DNA of 50,065 nt. Origin: Paludibacteraceae bacterium. Lineage in GTDB: Bacteria > Bacteroidota > Bacteroidia > Bacteroidales > Paludibacteraceae. Below are positions 1-10,800 of this stretch, piece after piece. Both the position numbers and the translations under genes were made by a program. Location: contig JAEDNI010000007.1 of assembly GCA_016302585.1 (NCBI GenBank), positions 1 through 50,065 of the forward strand, given 5' to 3'. The notes under the pieces were generated by a model that saw nothing but the letters and a program-made list of their open reading frames with translations, was not told the origin of the DNA and made no database searches. Numbering within the stretch: the first letter of the stretch is position 1; the number at the start of each line of letters is the position of its first letter.

Positions 1-4
1 GTTG

Positions 5-12
5 TACCTTTG
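5..12 (+). promoter_or_regulatory. -7 promoter element of the M49 peptidase gene
   Basis: TACCTTTG fits the Bacteroidetes -7 consensus TAnnTTTG and lies 23 bases before the ATG at 36. The matching -33 TTG would fall outside the window. Confidence 0.7.
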
Positions 13-35
13 CACGCAATTTTATTTTTTGAGAT

Positions 36-2084
36 ATGAAAAAAATATTAATTAATCATTATTCATTATTCATTCTGCTGGCTGTAGCGCTTTGCGCATG
101 CCAAAAGAAAGAAACAACCTCCTTTCAATACAACGTGGATAAGTTTTATGACCTGGAGATCCTGCGCTACGATGTGCCGGAGTTCGATTCATTGAGTTTG
201 CAGCAGAAGCAGTTGATTTATTGCTTGAGTGAGGCGGCGCTGTGGGGACGTGATATCCTGTTTGACCAGAACGGACGTTACAACCTGCGTATCCGTCGTG
301 CGTGCGAGGCATTGTATCAACACCTCACCCCAACCCTCTCCCAAGGAGAGGGAGCTTCTCCCCTTGGGGGAGAGGAGAGAGAGGCCTTTGATGTTTTTGA
401 GAAGTATCTCAAGCGCGTCTGGTTCTCCAATGGTATCCATCATCATTACAGCGAGGATAAGTTCTTGCCTGAGTTTACGCAAGATTGGTTTGTAGCTGCT
501 TGTGAGAAAGCCGGCGTGGAATATGACGAGGCGATCTTGCCGGTGATGTTCGATCCGAATGTGATGCCGAAGCGAATGACTGCACAAGACGGTGTGGATT
601 TGGTTCTTGGTTCGGCAGGTAACTACTACGGCGAAGGAGTGACGCAGGCTGAGGCCGAAGCATGGTATGCGGCGCATAAGGACAATAGTGCAGAACCGCT
701 GTGGATTGGTCTGAACAGCCAGTTGGTAAAGAACGAGAACGGTGAGATAGAAGAGCGCGTTTATAAAGTAGGCGGGCTCTATGGCGAAGCCCTTGAGCAT
801 GTAGTCTATTGGCTCAAAGAGGCGCAGAAATACGTAGAGAATGACCAGCAGCGTGCGGTTTTGGAGAAGTTGATCGCCTACAATGAGACGGGTGATCTCC
901 AACTCTTCAACGAGTATTGCATTGCATGGGTGAAAGATCTGGAGAGCCGTGTGGACTTTGTGAACGGTTTTACGGAGACCTACACCGACCCGCTTGGTAT
1001 CACCGGCACATGGGAGTCGATGGTGAACTTCAAGGACCTGACGGCAACCAAGCGCGCACAGTTGATTTCGGAGAACGCACAATGGTTTGAGGACCACTCT
1101 ACGACCGATCCGAAATACAAGAAAGAGGAAGTGAAGGGCGTGAGCGCCAAAGTGATCACCGCGGCTATCTTGGCGGGCGATTGCTATCCTGCTACGCCGA
1201 TAGGTATCAACCTGCCGAATGCAAACTGGATTCGTAAGGAGTACGGTTCTAAATCCGTGACGATCGACAACCTGATGCACGCCTATAACGAGGCTGCGAA
1301 AGGCAACGGTTTCAACGAGGAGTTTATGATCGACGATGAGATCCGCGCTATCTATGAGAAATACGGAGCCCTCTGCGGCGATTTACATACCGACTTGCAC
1401 GAATGTGTTGGACACGGTAGCGGTAAACTGATGCCGGGTGTCAGCAAGGATGCGCTCAAAGAGCATGCTTCGACGATAGAAGAGGCCCGTGCGGACCTGT
1501 TCGGCTTGTATTATCTGGCGGATCCGAAGTTGGTAGAATTGGGCCTGCTGCCGAATGAAGAGGCGTTTAAGGCCGGATATTATCAGCAGATGATGAATGG
1601 CGCAATGACGCAGTTGGTTCGTATTGAGCCGGGTAAGGATGTGGAGGAAGCGCACATGCGCAACCGTCAACTGATTGCTAACTGGGTGCTGGCGCATGTG
1701 ACGCCGGAGAATCCGGAAGTGGAGATCATCGAAAAAGACGGCAAGCACTACCTGCGCGTGAACGACTATCAGGGTCTTCGTCGTTTGTATGGAGAACTGT
1801 TGGCTGAGATCCAACGCATCACTTCTGAAGGCGACTACGCTGCCGCGAAAGAGATGGTCGAGAAATACGCCGTGAAGGTAAATCAAGATCTCCACAAAGA
1901 GATCTTGGCTCGCTATGAGAAACTCAACCTCGCGCCATACAAAGGTTTCGTGAACCCCGTCTATACTGCCGTTCGTGACGCAGAGGGCAATATCACGGAT
2001 GTGACGATTGATTTCACGGAAGGATATGTAGAGCAACATCTCCGTTACAGCCGCGACTACTCGCCGCTACCCGATGTTAATTAA
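36..2084 (+). CDS. M49-family dipeptidyl peptidase III-like lipoprotein
   Basis: Predicted zinc metallopeptidase of family M49 (dipeptidyl peptidase III type), which removes dipeptides from the N-terminus of peptides. The zinc motif HECVGH is at about residues 455-460 (family form HExxGH), and a downstream EEARAD motif near residue 483 supplies the third ligand. The N-terminus is a lipoprotein signal with a lipobox-like LCAC near residue 20, so the enzyme probably sits in the periplasm or on the outer membrane. Length (682 residues) is normal for the Bacteroidetes members. Two oddities: the signal-peptide codons run through an AT-rich repeat resembling the intergenic ones, and residues about 96-114 are encoded by a G/C-rich palindromic insert. 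The family assignment is firm; the natural substrate is unknown. Confidence 0.88.
   Translation: MKKILINHYSLFILLAVALCACQKKETTSFQYNVDKFYDLEILRYDVPEFDSLSLQQKQLIYCLSEAALWGRDILFDQNGRYNLRIRRACEALYQHLTPTLSQGEGASPLGGEEREAFDVFEKYLKRVWFSNGIHHHYSEDKFLPEFTQDWFVAACEKAGVEYDEAILPVMFDPNVMPKRMTAQDGVDLVLGSAGNYYGEGVTQAEAEAWYAAHKDNSAEPLWIGLNSQLVKNENGEIEERVYKVGGLYGEALEHVVYWLKEAQKYVENDQQRAVLEKLIAYNETGDLQLFNEYCIAWVKDLESRVDFVNGFTETYTDPLGITGTWESMVNFKDLTATKRAQLISENAQWFEDHSTTDPKYKKEEVKGVSAKVITAAILAGDCYPATPIGINLPNANWIRKEYGSKSVTIDNLMHAYNEAAKGNGFNEEFMIDDEIRAIYEKYGALCGDLHTDLHECVGHGSGKLMPGVSKDALKEHASTIEEARADLFGLYYLADPKLVELGLLPNEEAFKAGYYQQMMNGAMTQLVRIEPGKDVEEAHMRNRQLIANWVLAHVTPENPEVEIIEKDGKHYLRVNDYQGLRRLYGELLAEIQRITSEGDYAAAKEMVEKYAVKVNQDLHKEILARYEKLNLAPYKGFVNPVYTAVRDAEGNITDVTIDFTEGYVEQHLRYSRDYSPLPDVN
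321..381. repeat. Palindromic element inserted in frame in the M49 peptidase gene
   Basis: Two consecutive palindromes: CCCTCTCC (334-341) with GGAGAGGG (345-352), and TCTCCCC with GGGGAGA around 357-373. They encode a Pro/Gly/Glu-rich stretch at residues about 96-114, which sits between otherwise family-like sequence. Related elements occur twice in the next gene. Confidence 0.7.
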
Positions 2085-2219
2085 CAATTATCAATGAACA
2101 AATATCAATGAACAAAGCGTCCTAGTGGATTTTGTATAAACTTATGAGTCCGTACGGATTCTTGTGGTTCGTTCCCAACCCCCTAAGCCCTTTGTAAATT
2201 GTGAATTGTAATTTGTGAA
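2085..2219. other. Intergenic spacer with short AT-rich repeats
   Basis: Holds imperfect 7-8 base repeats of the type AATTATCA, ATCAATGAAC and AATTGTGA near both ends, and a small palindrome GTCCGTACGGA at about 2151. No clear TAnnTTTG promoter was seen for the following gene, so it may be read through from the peptidase gene. Confidence 0.5.
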
Positions 2220-4055
2220 GTGAATATTTCCCTTCCGATATCAAAATCTATAGCGAATAGAATTCTTCTATTGCAGGCTATCCATGGAGATCCGCTGATG
2301 CGGGTCTCTACGGATATGCCCGACGACGTCCTCGTCCTCCACGATGCCTTGCAAAAAATCAGAGAACTCTATGGCACTCCAAAGGAGTATGCTTCTTACC
2401 CCTCTCCCTCCCCTTGTGGGGAGGGTCGGGGTGGGGTTATTCCCTTGAAGAATTGTGGTACCGCTTTGCGCTTCTTGCAGGTTCATTTGGAGCAGTGTTA
2501 TCCGGGCGAACCGATTGAGTTAACGGGTGATGAACGGCTGATGGAGCGCAAAGGCAAACCGACCAGCCAGATAGACTCTGCCCGTATACTGCATGGTTTG
2601 AATGTACCGGTTCAGGAAAACGAAAGTCCCTACATCACCATGTCTCGCCGCATCAAAGAGCTGTATGAGTCTTATCCCTCTCCCTTGAGGGGAGAGCCGG
2701 AGAGAGGTTTGGAAGCGGATTGGAGTGCTGCGGCTTTCTGGTACGAGTATGTTGCGATTCATGGCGGGGCACTGTTATTAGAAGGTCTGAGGCGCGAGAC
2801 GCTACAGGGCGATAAGATGGTTGCGTCTTTGTACAGCAAATATTTCGGCGTGATCACCTCGTATACCGATGAAGGGGCGAAGATATATAAATCGTCCTTC
2901 CCGCTGAAGTATGATAAGGTAAGTATTGATTTCGAGAACATACCTGATCTCTATCCGGCGATAGCCTTTACCTGCGAACGGCTCCATATCACCTTAGAGG
3001 CGACCGGAACTTCCCGTTTGCGGTTTAAGGAGTCGAACCGCTTGACGGCAGTGCGCTTACATGAGGTACGCAACGATCACCGAATGGCGATGGCGCTTAT
3101 GTGTGCTGATTTCCCGGTGTCAAAAGAAGAGCAAGGGTGTATTGGAAAGAGTTATCCCCAATTTGTGGAGAATCTGCAGCGTGTGTTGGAGCAAACCCGC
3201 GACCACACCGCGACCACACCGTCCCCTAAGAGCGAACAGAAATTACCGTCTATTTCTATCGGACATATTACACCTATCAAGGGCGTCAACGATGAAGGCA
3301 AAGGGAAAAAGTTTGCGTTAAGCAAGCTGATTCATGGTACAGATACGGAGTATCTATGGTTGCATGACGATGATATAGTGCGGCCGCAAGCTTCTAGAGG
3401 AGAGTGTAAATTGAAGAAGGATGATCCGGATCTCATTATCTTGCCGCTTCGGATGGAGAGTGAGAATGAGAAGCCGAGTCTATTGGAGCAACTCCAGATA
3501 GCCGAATACGCAGCGATACAGGAATTGACGATGCGTACGGCAAAAAAGGGCCAAGCTATCATGTGCTCTGGTGCGAACCTGATTGTAAGAAGAGAAGTGT
3601 GGTTGGAATGCGAGAGTGAGTTGCACCCGGAGATCCCGAGCGGGGATGATATGTTCCTATTGGAAGCCGTGAAACGGAAAGGATATACGGTGGGTGTGAT
3701 AGATGAAGAGGAGTATACGGCGATAGTAAGGCCGGCGACCAATTGGAGAGCATTCTGGCGGCAACGGATGCGCTGGGCAGGGAAAGCACCGCTTTATACG
3801 GATAAAGATATTTTAGACTACGGGAAATTTATTGTAGTGGCGAATGTGCTGCAGCTCTTGTTCTTCCCAATCATCTTCATTAAGTTTCCGATAGAGTACT
3901 CCCTCATCCGCCGGCGGCAAATGAGGGAGCATAAAATTATCAATTATCAATTATCAATTATCAATTTCTTAATAGCTTTGCTGTTGGAAATCCTCTATCC
4001 GATTTATTTGTTGATTTGCCTGATCGGCGGAATGAATAACAAAAAGGAGTGGTAA
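2220..4055 (+). CDS. Fused short EPSP synthase (AroA) and GT2-type glycosyltransferase
   Basis: Residues 1 to about 325 are a 3-phosphoshikimate 1-carboxyvinyltransferase (shikimate pathway). The GTG start gives the family N-terminus PISKSIANR with K9, S10 and R14. Also visible are NCGTALRF, TGDER, PTSQ, DWSAA, NIPDL, KESNR, NDHRMAMA and GKSYP, so the catalytic signatures survive. The domain is nevertheless about 100 residues shorter than usual: roughly 40 residues are missing between TGDER and PTSQ and about 35 between KESNR and NDHRMAMA. From about residue 345 the protein is a family 2 glycosyltransferase with DDDIV (DxD), a QRMRWAGK motif and two C-terminal membrane segments, but without its usual N-terminal nucleotide-binding strand and loop. 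Two palindromic inserts and one 7-bp tandem lie inside the ORF. Fusion or collapsed neighbouring genes are both possible. Confidence 0.75.
   Translation: MNISLPISKSIANRILLLQAIHGDPLMRVSTDMPDDVLVLHDALQKIRELYGTPKEYASYPSPSPCGEGRGGVIPLKNCGTALRFLQVHLEQCYPGEPIELTGDERLMERKGKPTSQIDSARILHGLNVPVQENESPYITMSRRIKELYESYPSPLRGEPERGLEADWSAAAFWYEYVAIHGGALLLEGLRRETLQGDKMVASLYSKYFGVITSYTDEGAKIYKSSFPLKYDKVSIDFENIPDLYPAIAFTCERLHITLEATGTSRLRFKESNRLTAVRLHEVRNDHRMAMALMCADFPVSKEEQGCIGKSYPQFVENLQRVLEQTRDHTATTPSPKSEQKLPSISIGHITPIKGVNDEGKGKKFALSKLIHGTDTEYLWLHDDDIVRPQASRGECKLKKDDPDLIILPLRMESENEKPSLLEQLQIAEYAAIQELTMRTAKKGQAIMCSGANLIVRREVWLECESELHPEIPSGDDMFLLEAVKRKGYTVGVIDEEEYTAIVRPATNWRAFWRQRMRWAGKAPLYTDKDILDYGKFIVVANVLQLLFFPIIFIKFPIEYSLIRRRQMREHKIINYQLSIINFLIALLLEILYPIYLLICLIGGMNNKKEW
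2397..2447. repeat. Palindromic element inserted in frame in the aroA part
   Basis: Contains CCCTCTCC and CTCCCC facing GGGGAGGG and GGGGTGGGG. It encodes about 16 Pro/Gly/Ser-rich residues just before the conserved NCGT motif. It belongs to the same family as the elements at 321 and 2671. Confidence 0.65.
2671..2713. repeat. Second palindromic element inserted in frame in the aroA part
   Basis: TCCCTCTCCC followed by GGGGAGAG and GAGAGAGG, encoding a short Pro/Arg/Glu-rich stretch directly before the conserved EADWSAA segment. Confidence 0.65.
3196..3222. repeat. Direct repeat at the AroA/glycosyltransferase junction
   Basis: The 11-mer GCGACCACACC occurs twice in tandem exactly where AroA homology ends and the glycosyltransferase part begins. 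It could be a scar of the event that fused the two. Confidence 0.55.
3935..3966. repeat. 7-bp tandem AATTATC inside the glycosyltransferase coding region
   Basis: Four copies of AATTATC between two membrane segments give the repeating residues INYQLSI. Every forward frame of this unit is open; the reverse strand contains TGA. The same unit type occurs in spacers of the window. Confidence 0.8.
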
Positions 4056-4073
4056 ACGAACCACTCCTTTTTT
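4042..4073. terminator. Bidirectional terminator between convergent genes
   Basis: AGGAGTGGT pairs with ACCACTCCT around the loop AAACGA, with A runs on one side and T runs on the other. The stop codon of the aroA fusion lies within the left arm and loop. It can serve both this gene and the minus-strand gene ending at 4108. Confidence 0.85.
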
Positions 4074-4107
4074 ATTTATGCGCGTGTGCGTTTTACGCGT
4101 GTATGCG

Positions 4108-4803
4108 TTACGCACGTGTGCGACGCCGACGATAGCAGAAGAAGGCATATACTGCAGCAAGCAGCACCATCAGCGGCCAAACGACATCACCCACCGGAAC
4201 AATTACTTCGTCGGGAACCGGGTCTTCACGGTCTTCCGGATATTCGCCTTCATTCGTCATTCTTGCCCGACGGATAATTCCCATTTTCTGATTCACCACT
4301 TCTTCCGCTGTTGTAGCACCAACAGCCGTGATGGCATTCGTAGGCAACGGAATATATATAGCACCGGAGTACGACGCTGTGGTGGACTGAATACCTCTGT
4401 TGCTACTGCTGCTGGTCGTAGCGAGCACACCTGTGCTGCCACTTCCGCCTCCTACAGAATGCGGCGTAGCACTGCTGGTCTGATGGATACGGAAAGTAGA
4501 GGTACTACTCATGGATTGATTCGGGGTTACCGAACGATAAACCATCTGGGTAGAGGATACTTTGTGATGCAGCAGGGAAGTAGCCGACGGGCGCGAACCG
4601 GATAGCGTAACGGTAGAGTTACTATTAAAGGTAGGCGCGGAAGTAACGGCTACTACACCGGGTTGCACTTCGGTAGTTGCGTTGTGGCTTTCCTTAAGCA
4701 GGTACATTACCAGCAGAACCCACAGGCCGGCAACAAGAACACCGACACCAATCACAATGTGTTTGTGACGTAGCGATATGGCACGTTGAACTGGACTTAT
4801 CAT
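4108..4803 (-). CDS. Ser/Thr-rich protein with N- and C-terminal membrane helices
   Basis: I do not recognise the family. It has a hydrophobic helix near residues 17-37, a long Ser/Thr-rich low-complexity middle, an acidic stretch (EGEYPEDREDPVPDE) and a C-terminal PVGDVV motif followed by a helix (WPLMVLLAAVYAFFCY) and an Arg-rich tail. A Pro-x-Gly motif, one helix and a basic tail resemble tripartite sorting signals such as PEP-CTERM, although the wording differs. The start lies 15 bases after the stop of the giant surface protein gene, so the two are probably one transcript, suggesting a role in processing, anchoring or display of that protein (inference). Its 3' end runs into a GC-rich alternating purine-pyrimidine tract (4080-4125). 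Confidence 0.7.
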   Translation of the reverse strand: MISPVQRAISLRHKHIVIGVGVLVAGLWVLLVMYLLKESHNATTEVQPGVVAVTSAPTFNSNSTVTLSGSRPSATSLLHHKVSSTQMVYRSVTPNQSMSSTSTFRIHQTSSATPHSVGGGSGSTGVLATTSSSSNRGIQSTTASYSGAIYIPLPTNAITAVGATTAEEVVNQKMGIIRRARMTNEGEYPEDREDPVPDEVIVPVGDVVWPLMVLLAAVYAFFCYRRRRTRA

Positions 4804-4818
4804 AGCTTTTCTCTCTCA

Positions 4819-7800
4819 TTAAAAGTTCAACATTTGTTTACCTGTAATATCGTATATCGCAGCGCCACGCTGGATATATACATGGCCGTTGATAAGTATC
4901 TTCCGCACCATGTTATCCGGGGCCTCAGAAATGCCGATGTCTGTTGTTACCTGCGGTGCACGTCTATTGACGATGACGTTCAACGCGAAGCGGGTATTGG
5001 TGTACAACTGGCTACTCGTCGTGATGGTATAGGTATCGTAGAGCAGGTTGGTCGTCACACCGGATACCTTATCATAGAGATAAACGGCTTCTACCTCATC
5101 GATCGGATAGTCGTTGCTCAGGCCGAAGGTATAGGTACCGGGCTTGTAGCAATAAACACCCATTGGGAGGAAGGTGTTCTTCGCTACCGAGTCGTTGACC
5201 GCTTGGAAGGCCAGCTGGTACGAAGGTGTCTTCATATATACCTGCGGGCGGTCCTTGTAATAGGTCGTAAACTTGAGCAAGTCATAGCCCAGTTTATATT
5301 CGTCTTCCGTAAAGTCTTGACGTACACGGAGATTTGCTTGGTCGGTCAAACCATTACCGGAGAGCGTAACACCGACGAAAATAGACGGGTCTTCATCCAC
5401 TTCCGCTTGCGAAGCCAAGTGTCGCGCAGGAGCATTATTGAGACGGTTGCCTTCGACGAAAGTGAAGGTTCCCTCAGCCTTACCTTGTACGAAGAAGGCA
5501 AGGAACGGATCCAATTGCGAAACAGCATTCCAGAATTTCTGGGTGTATGTTTTTGAACTCGGGTCGTAGATGGTGAGGTATTGGTTGCCTACCTCTTTAC
5601 GTTCCCATACAACTTCATCGTTCTCAACCTTCCAGTCGAGGTAACCATATGTAATCGCATCACCGGTCATCGGATCCATCGCGCACAAGTATGGTTGCGC
5701 AATGAAGTTCCAGTTATGGTTGTTGATGGTAGTCGCGCCGTTCGTGTATTGATGGATTGGAACTATGTTGTCGCCGTGCAGCGCTTTCTCATTCTCTGCA
5801 TCGGAAACATTAGTCTTTCCGAGATCCAGCGGGAAGATAAGTTCTTTCAGATACTTGCTGTTGACAGATATCTGGTAGCCCTTGCCTGCTTCCAGTGTCG
5901 AGCCTGTTACCATCTTCCAGTGTCCCGGAGCACCCTTCGTACTTCCTTCGTCTGCGCGGGCACGGGAGTCGTACTCTTTGATACGGAAACCATTGTCCAA
6001 CACAGCGGGTTCACCGTTAGACCATCGGATATCGGATATGTTACAGTCGTACGGCAGCGAGAAGAAGTAAGCATCGTTGTTGTTGATACGACGGGAAATA
6101 AGAACCTGCTGATCGGATGTATGGAGCATACCGGATAGTTTAATGAACGGAACGTTCTCACCCTCTACACGGAACTGAACGGATGCTACATTAAAGGTAC
6201 GGCTGTTCGGAATATTCATCGTACCACCCGGGTAGATGGTGAGGTTACCTACAGTAGCGGCGTCTTTAGGTAGACCATTCTCTGCTTTGGTCAGGGTTGC
6301 ACCCTTGAGGATGACTACATCGCAAGTCTTACACGTCTCGAGGTCGTGCCACTTATTTTGGAAAATGGTATCAGTTGTAGTCTTTGTTTCTTCCACCATG
6401 ATCGGCACTTGATATTCACGCGAAGCTTTTTCTACACCGCCCTCATACACCTTGATACGCATCATGGTACAAGAGAGCGTATCCAGTTCAGGAATAGGAA
6501 TTGTGTAAGTACCATCGTCATTTTGCTGACCGGTTAGGTCTTTGATACCACCGATAGAGTCGTAGGTCGTGTAGTAGCCGCTATAGTCGAAACCGCCGAC
6601 ATAAGCCAGACCTTCACACGTCTTATCGGCAGCATCAGCGCCTTTACCGATGATGAAACCAAGCCATTCTTCGCCTAAGGTCTGGAAGGACTGTCCGATA
6701 GCCTTGCTACATTCCTGCTGTGTGCTATAAACGTTTGTTGCAACGGCATCATCTCCGGATTTAACCGTATTCTTACGAATAAGCAAGCAGCGGTTGGTGG
6801 ATAAGACGATATCCGAACCGTCCTTCACGTTCTTTCCTTTAGCGAAGAAACCGGAACCGTCATTATTCTTATTTTCCGTATACGAGCAATGTTTTTTGGT
6901 GCTCGCTTCAATTTGCACTAATTCACCTGTACTCGTGGTAGCTCCAATTACATCAATAAATTTCTGAACCCCCGGGTTGTTGTCATACAAACCGATAGAT
7001 TGTGGACCGGAGAACTGCAGCCATTGGTAGATATCATTTCCTTCACCATCTAGTTGTTGATTTTTGGGTGTGCTAGGAATAATATTCCAATCGTCGAAGT
7101 TCTCTTCTGCCTCTGCACATTTGATAGCGGCATCATTGTCAGAGGTAAATCGCATAATGATGATTTCCTCGTTCGGGGCAATTTTTCCCGGTGTTTTACC
7201 AAAATTCTTCAAGCAGAACTTTTTCTCGTTTGCATTGATTTCAGAGCGATACAGCCAATAGTTCGTAATATCAACGGTGTCCAATGTACCATTGAAGATG
7301 GCAATCATCTTATTGTTACCATCGGCCTCGAAGTATTTGGAGATAAATACTTTCTCTGCCACCGTACCGGAAGAAGAACCGTGCTCCTGTTTATCTTCAA
7401 TAATAACCGAAGCGTCTGCCCCTGCGTCAATGATAATACGAATTGAATCTGGGAACCACTCTGCGATTTCTACCGAAGGAGAGTTGGTCATGAAATCGAT
7501 AACACCGCTTTCGCAGGTACCTCCGGCAAAGATTTTGGCATAATACTGCGTGTTTTCTGCCAGACCTGTAATGGTAGCCGGCGATGTCAGGCCGGTGTGA
7601 TCCGAGCCTACCTGAATGGTACATTCTTCGTCCGAATAGAGGCGGATAGTAGCTGTAGCGGACTCCATGGACCATTTGAACGTAGCAGAGTTGATAGCCG
7701 GCGTGACGCGAATACCGTAGGGCACATCATCGCAGTTGGTGGTCTTGAAATGACCGGAATGGGCAAGTGAACAATCATTGCCTGTTGATACTGCTTTTAC

Positions 7801-10800
7801 CGTGAAGTTATAGTTTGTGAGATTGGTTAATCCGGTAATGGTAGCGGTGTGATTCACGGCATCAATTGAGATACTACCTTCTGTTGCGCTCGTACTTGCA
7901 TTCACGCAAGTTACATCGTAGTCAGTAGCATCTGCTACCTCATCCCAAGTGATAATAGCCTTGGTGGCTTTTGCTATTACGGTCACGTTTTGCGGCGCAT
8001 CCAGACAGGTACAAACGTTTGTGTACGGCAAGAACTGAATCTCTCCGTAGTAATTGGCTTTTCCGTAGTTAATGGTGTTATAGTGTCCTATTGAATTATA
8101 TAGGCTACTGTACATGATACCACGACTGGTTGTTGTTGCGTTGGTGACATGATAGTTAACGAAATCCGTAGTGGTTAACAACCATCCTGTACCGCTGGTA
8201 GAAGTAAACGAATGGATGTTCAACCCCGTACCACCTCCTTCGCCATAGAGACGTCCGGTAGTGCTGGTGAGGTGTACATTCTGATCCGGGGTGTCCAAAT
8301 CGGTGAGGCTATAGATACCACGTTCTGGACAGTTTTCCACCACACCTGCGTTCACGGTTACCGGCATCGGTCTTACCGAAGAAGCCGTTCCGGTCATAGA
8401 ACCGTCCAGCGCGTAATAGTTTGCGCCATCATAAGCAACGATAGCGAAGTGCTTCGGCAATGAACGTCCGCGAAGCGTAATAGGATCGCTTTCAGTAATT
8501 CCATCCCAGAAAATAATTTCTGCGGTGTGGGTTGCGCCATATACGGTCGGGATATAACTGATCGTGTAAGTCGTCTCGATAGCACCTGCCGTAATAGTTT
8601 GCGAAGCTAATGTGTAAGTGAATTGAGAAGCATCACCGGTGATACTCTTGACGGAAAGTGTACCTCCGGTCAAACTGCTACCTTTGATGGTAATCGCTTG
8701 CGATTTTACAATTTGACCTAATGTACTGGTCAGTCGCTCCACTTCGCCGGCTTTGATATTCGGTCCGCAAGTGGTCGAATAGGCGGTATAACCTACATCG
8801 GGCACGTAGAAATCGAATTCATATGCTTCTCCACTTCCCGTGTAAGTGGAAAATTTGCCGTCATATAAATCAATTTTGTAGCCCAGGTCCTCCGAACTAT
8901 TCAGAACATATGACGAGGTACTTACTGTTCCAGCCGTTAATGTCCATTCATCCGTATACTCATCTAGATAAAGGTAGTGGTTTCCGGAAGTGGTTTCGGC
9001 TGCATTGAGGTAGTTATCTCCTTGGTAGAAATAATATCCTGACGAACCTGTTCTAACTGTCCAAATTATGGTAGCATCAGAGGTGGTAATCTTTCCACTG
9101 CCATCCGGCGTGAGAACTACAGGTGCATAACCAATTCCACTTTTCACATTCGAAATGGCCTTGGTGCCATTATGAAGGACAATCAGTACTCGTTTACCGG
9201 TTGTCATTTCCGATGCAGGACTCGTCACCTTTTTGTATTTATCCGCACTCTCGCCACCGGATTCCGCAAATACTGCATAGAAGGTGGTGTTGTCGGTAAT
9301 ATTAACATCCTTAACCGTAGTTGCAGAATACAATGGAGAAGGAGCGGTTGCTTGCTCTACAGCCACTTCGGATGTGGTCCATCCTACAAAGGTCTTACCG
9401 CCGCACATTGAACTTCCGTCCGGATCTGTTGGAGCTGTGGTGATTTTTGCTCCCTCTGTAACTTCTGTATCTGGTCCTCCTGCAGTATACGTAGCGCCAC
9501 TTACTAACCATGTTATTTTATTCTTGATATAGATGTCGTAATAAGCAGATACTTCGTTCTGGCAAGCCACAGCGGTTTCTGTATAAGGCAATGTTGCAGT
9601 GATGCGAACATACGCGCCTGCTCCGGTTGCTTTAATAATATGTACCGTACCATCAGAACCTACAGTTGCGCAGGACTCCTTGTCGCTTGACCATGAGATG
9701 GCAGCGCCAAGCGTGTTGCCGGATACGGAAGGAGTAATCTTAAAGTCTGCATCGCCACGGTATTTGTTAACTGTTGCTTCGGTAAATGAAATGGAAGGAG
9801 TAGCGCAGGAAAGGGTTACAGAACCCTCAACGGCTACCGTCTTATTATTCGTTCCGTCAGAGAAAGTGATATTTCCATCATAGTCGCCCTTTGCAAGACC
9901 ACTATTCAACCGGATGTAGAGGGTGGTCTCTGGTACGTCATCACCGGCATTTTTGTTTAAAGTAACCGAGTTGCTCCAAGATGAGCCATTCTGGCTGACC
10001 TGATAGTTAGTAGGAGCGGTGATAGTTAAGTTTCCTGCCAAATCAGTACCTTCTACTTTGAATGTTTGCGAAGCACTCGGTCCACCTCCTAAAACATAGC
10101 TGAACTCAGTAAATGAAGACGTTACTTTGATGGGTCCGCTAGGTTTTTTGTATATTTTAATTGCATGTTGGCCACTACCATAGCAAGAGAATAACGCTGA
10201 ACTACTATTCTTTTTGAGTTGATTATTAGTGTAAGAACCTTGAGCTATAACGGATGCTTCGTTAGATCCATTTATCGTGATGGCCCATACACCATTATCA
10301 TCGCTATTAGTATCCCTTGTTTTCAAATGATTGCTGCTACTGCTTGCTGCATATAGGTATTTACCATCGTGTGTAACCAATTCCCAATTGCCTCCTGTGG
10401 CTGCAAGGGTAAGAACTTCTACATTATCACCCGTAACAGTCATGGTAGTTCCAGATAGAGACCAACCAGAATTGGTGGCATCGCGATTAGTCTTGTTTTG
10501 AGTTGTGCTCAGTGCGTATGTGCCTTGCGTGTTTAAAACAACTATTTCAGCCCCATCCTCTAAGTCACTATTGCTGGTAACTAATTCGTAAGCGACTCCA
10601 ACAAGCGCGGGCGTAGAGAATGATTTTTCATCACTATATGCTGTACCATGTTCGTTTTTAGCATAAGCACGAACATAATATGTGGTATTAGCTGTTAAAC
10701 CTGTTACCACCTTATTTAAATTACCGGAAGTATAACTGTCAATAACAGCTTTTGTATCGGATGTAGTCGGGGTACCTGTTGTGTTATAAACAAAACCAAC

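Noticed and set aside
189..1280. 363-codon ORF on the minus strand in the M49 gene
   Set aside because: Antisense shadow of a clearly recognised peptidase gene, with no protein-family features.
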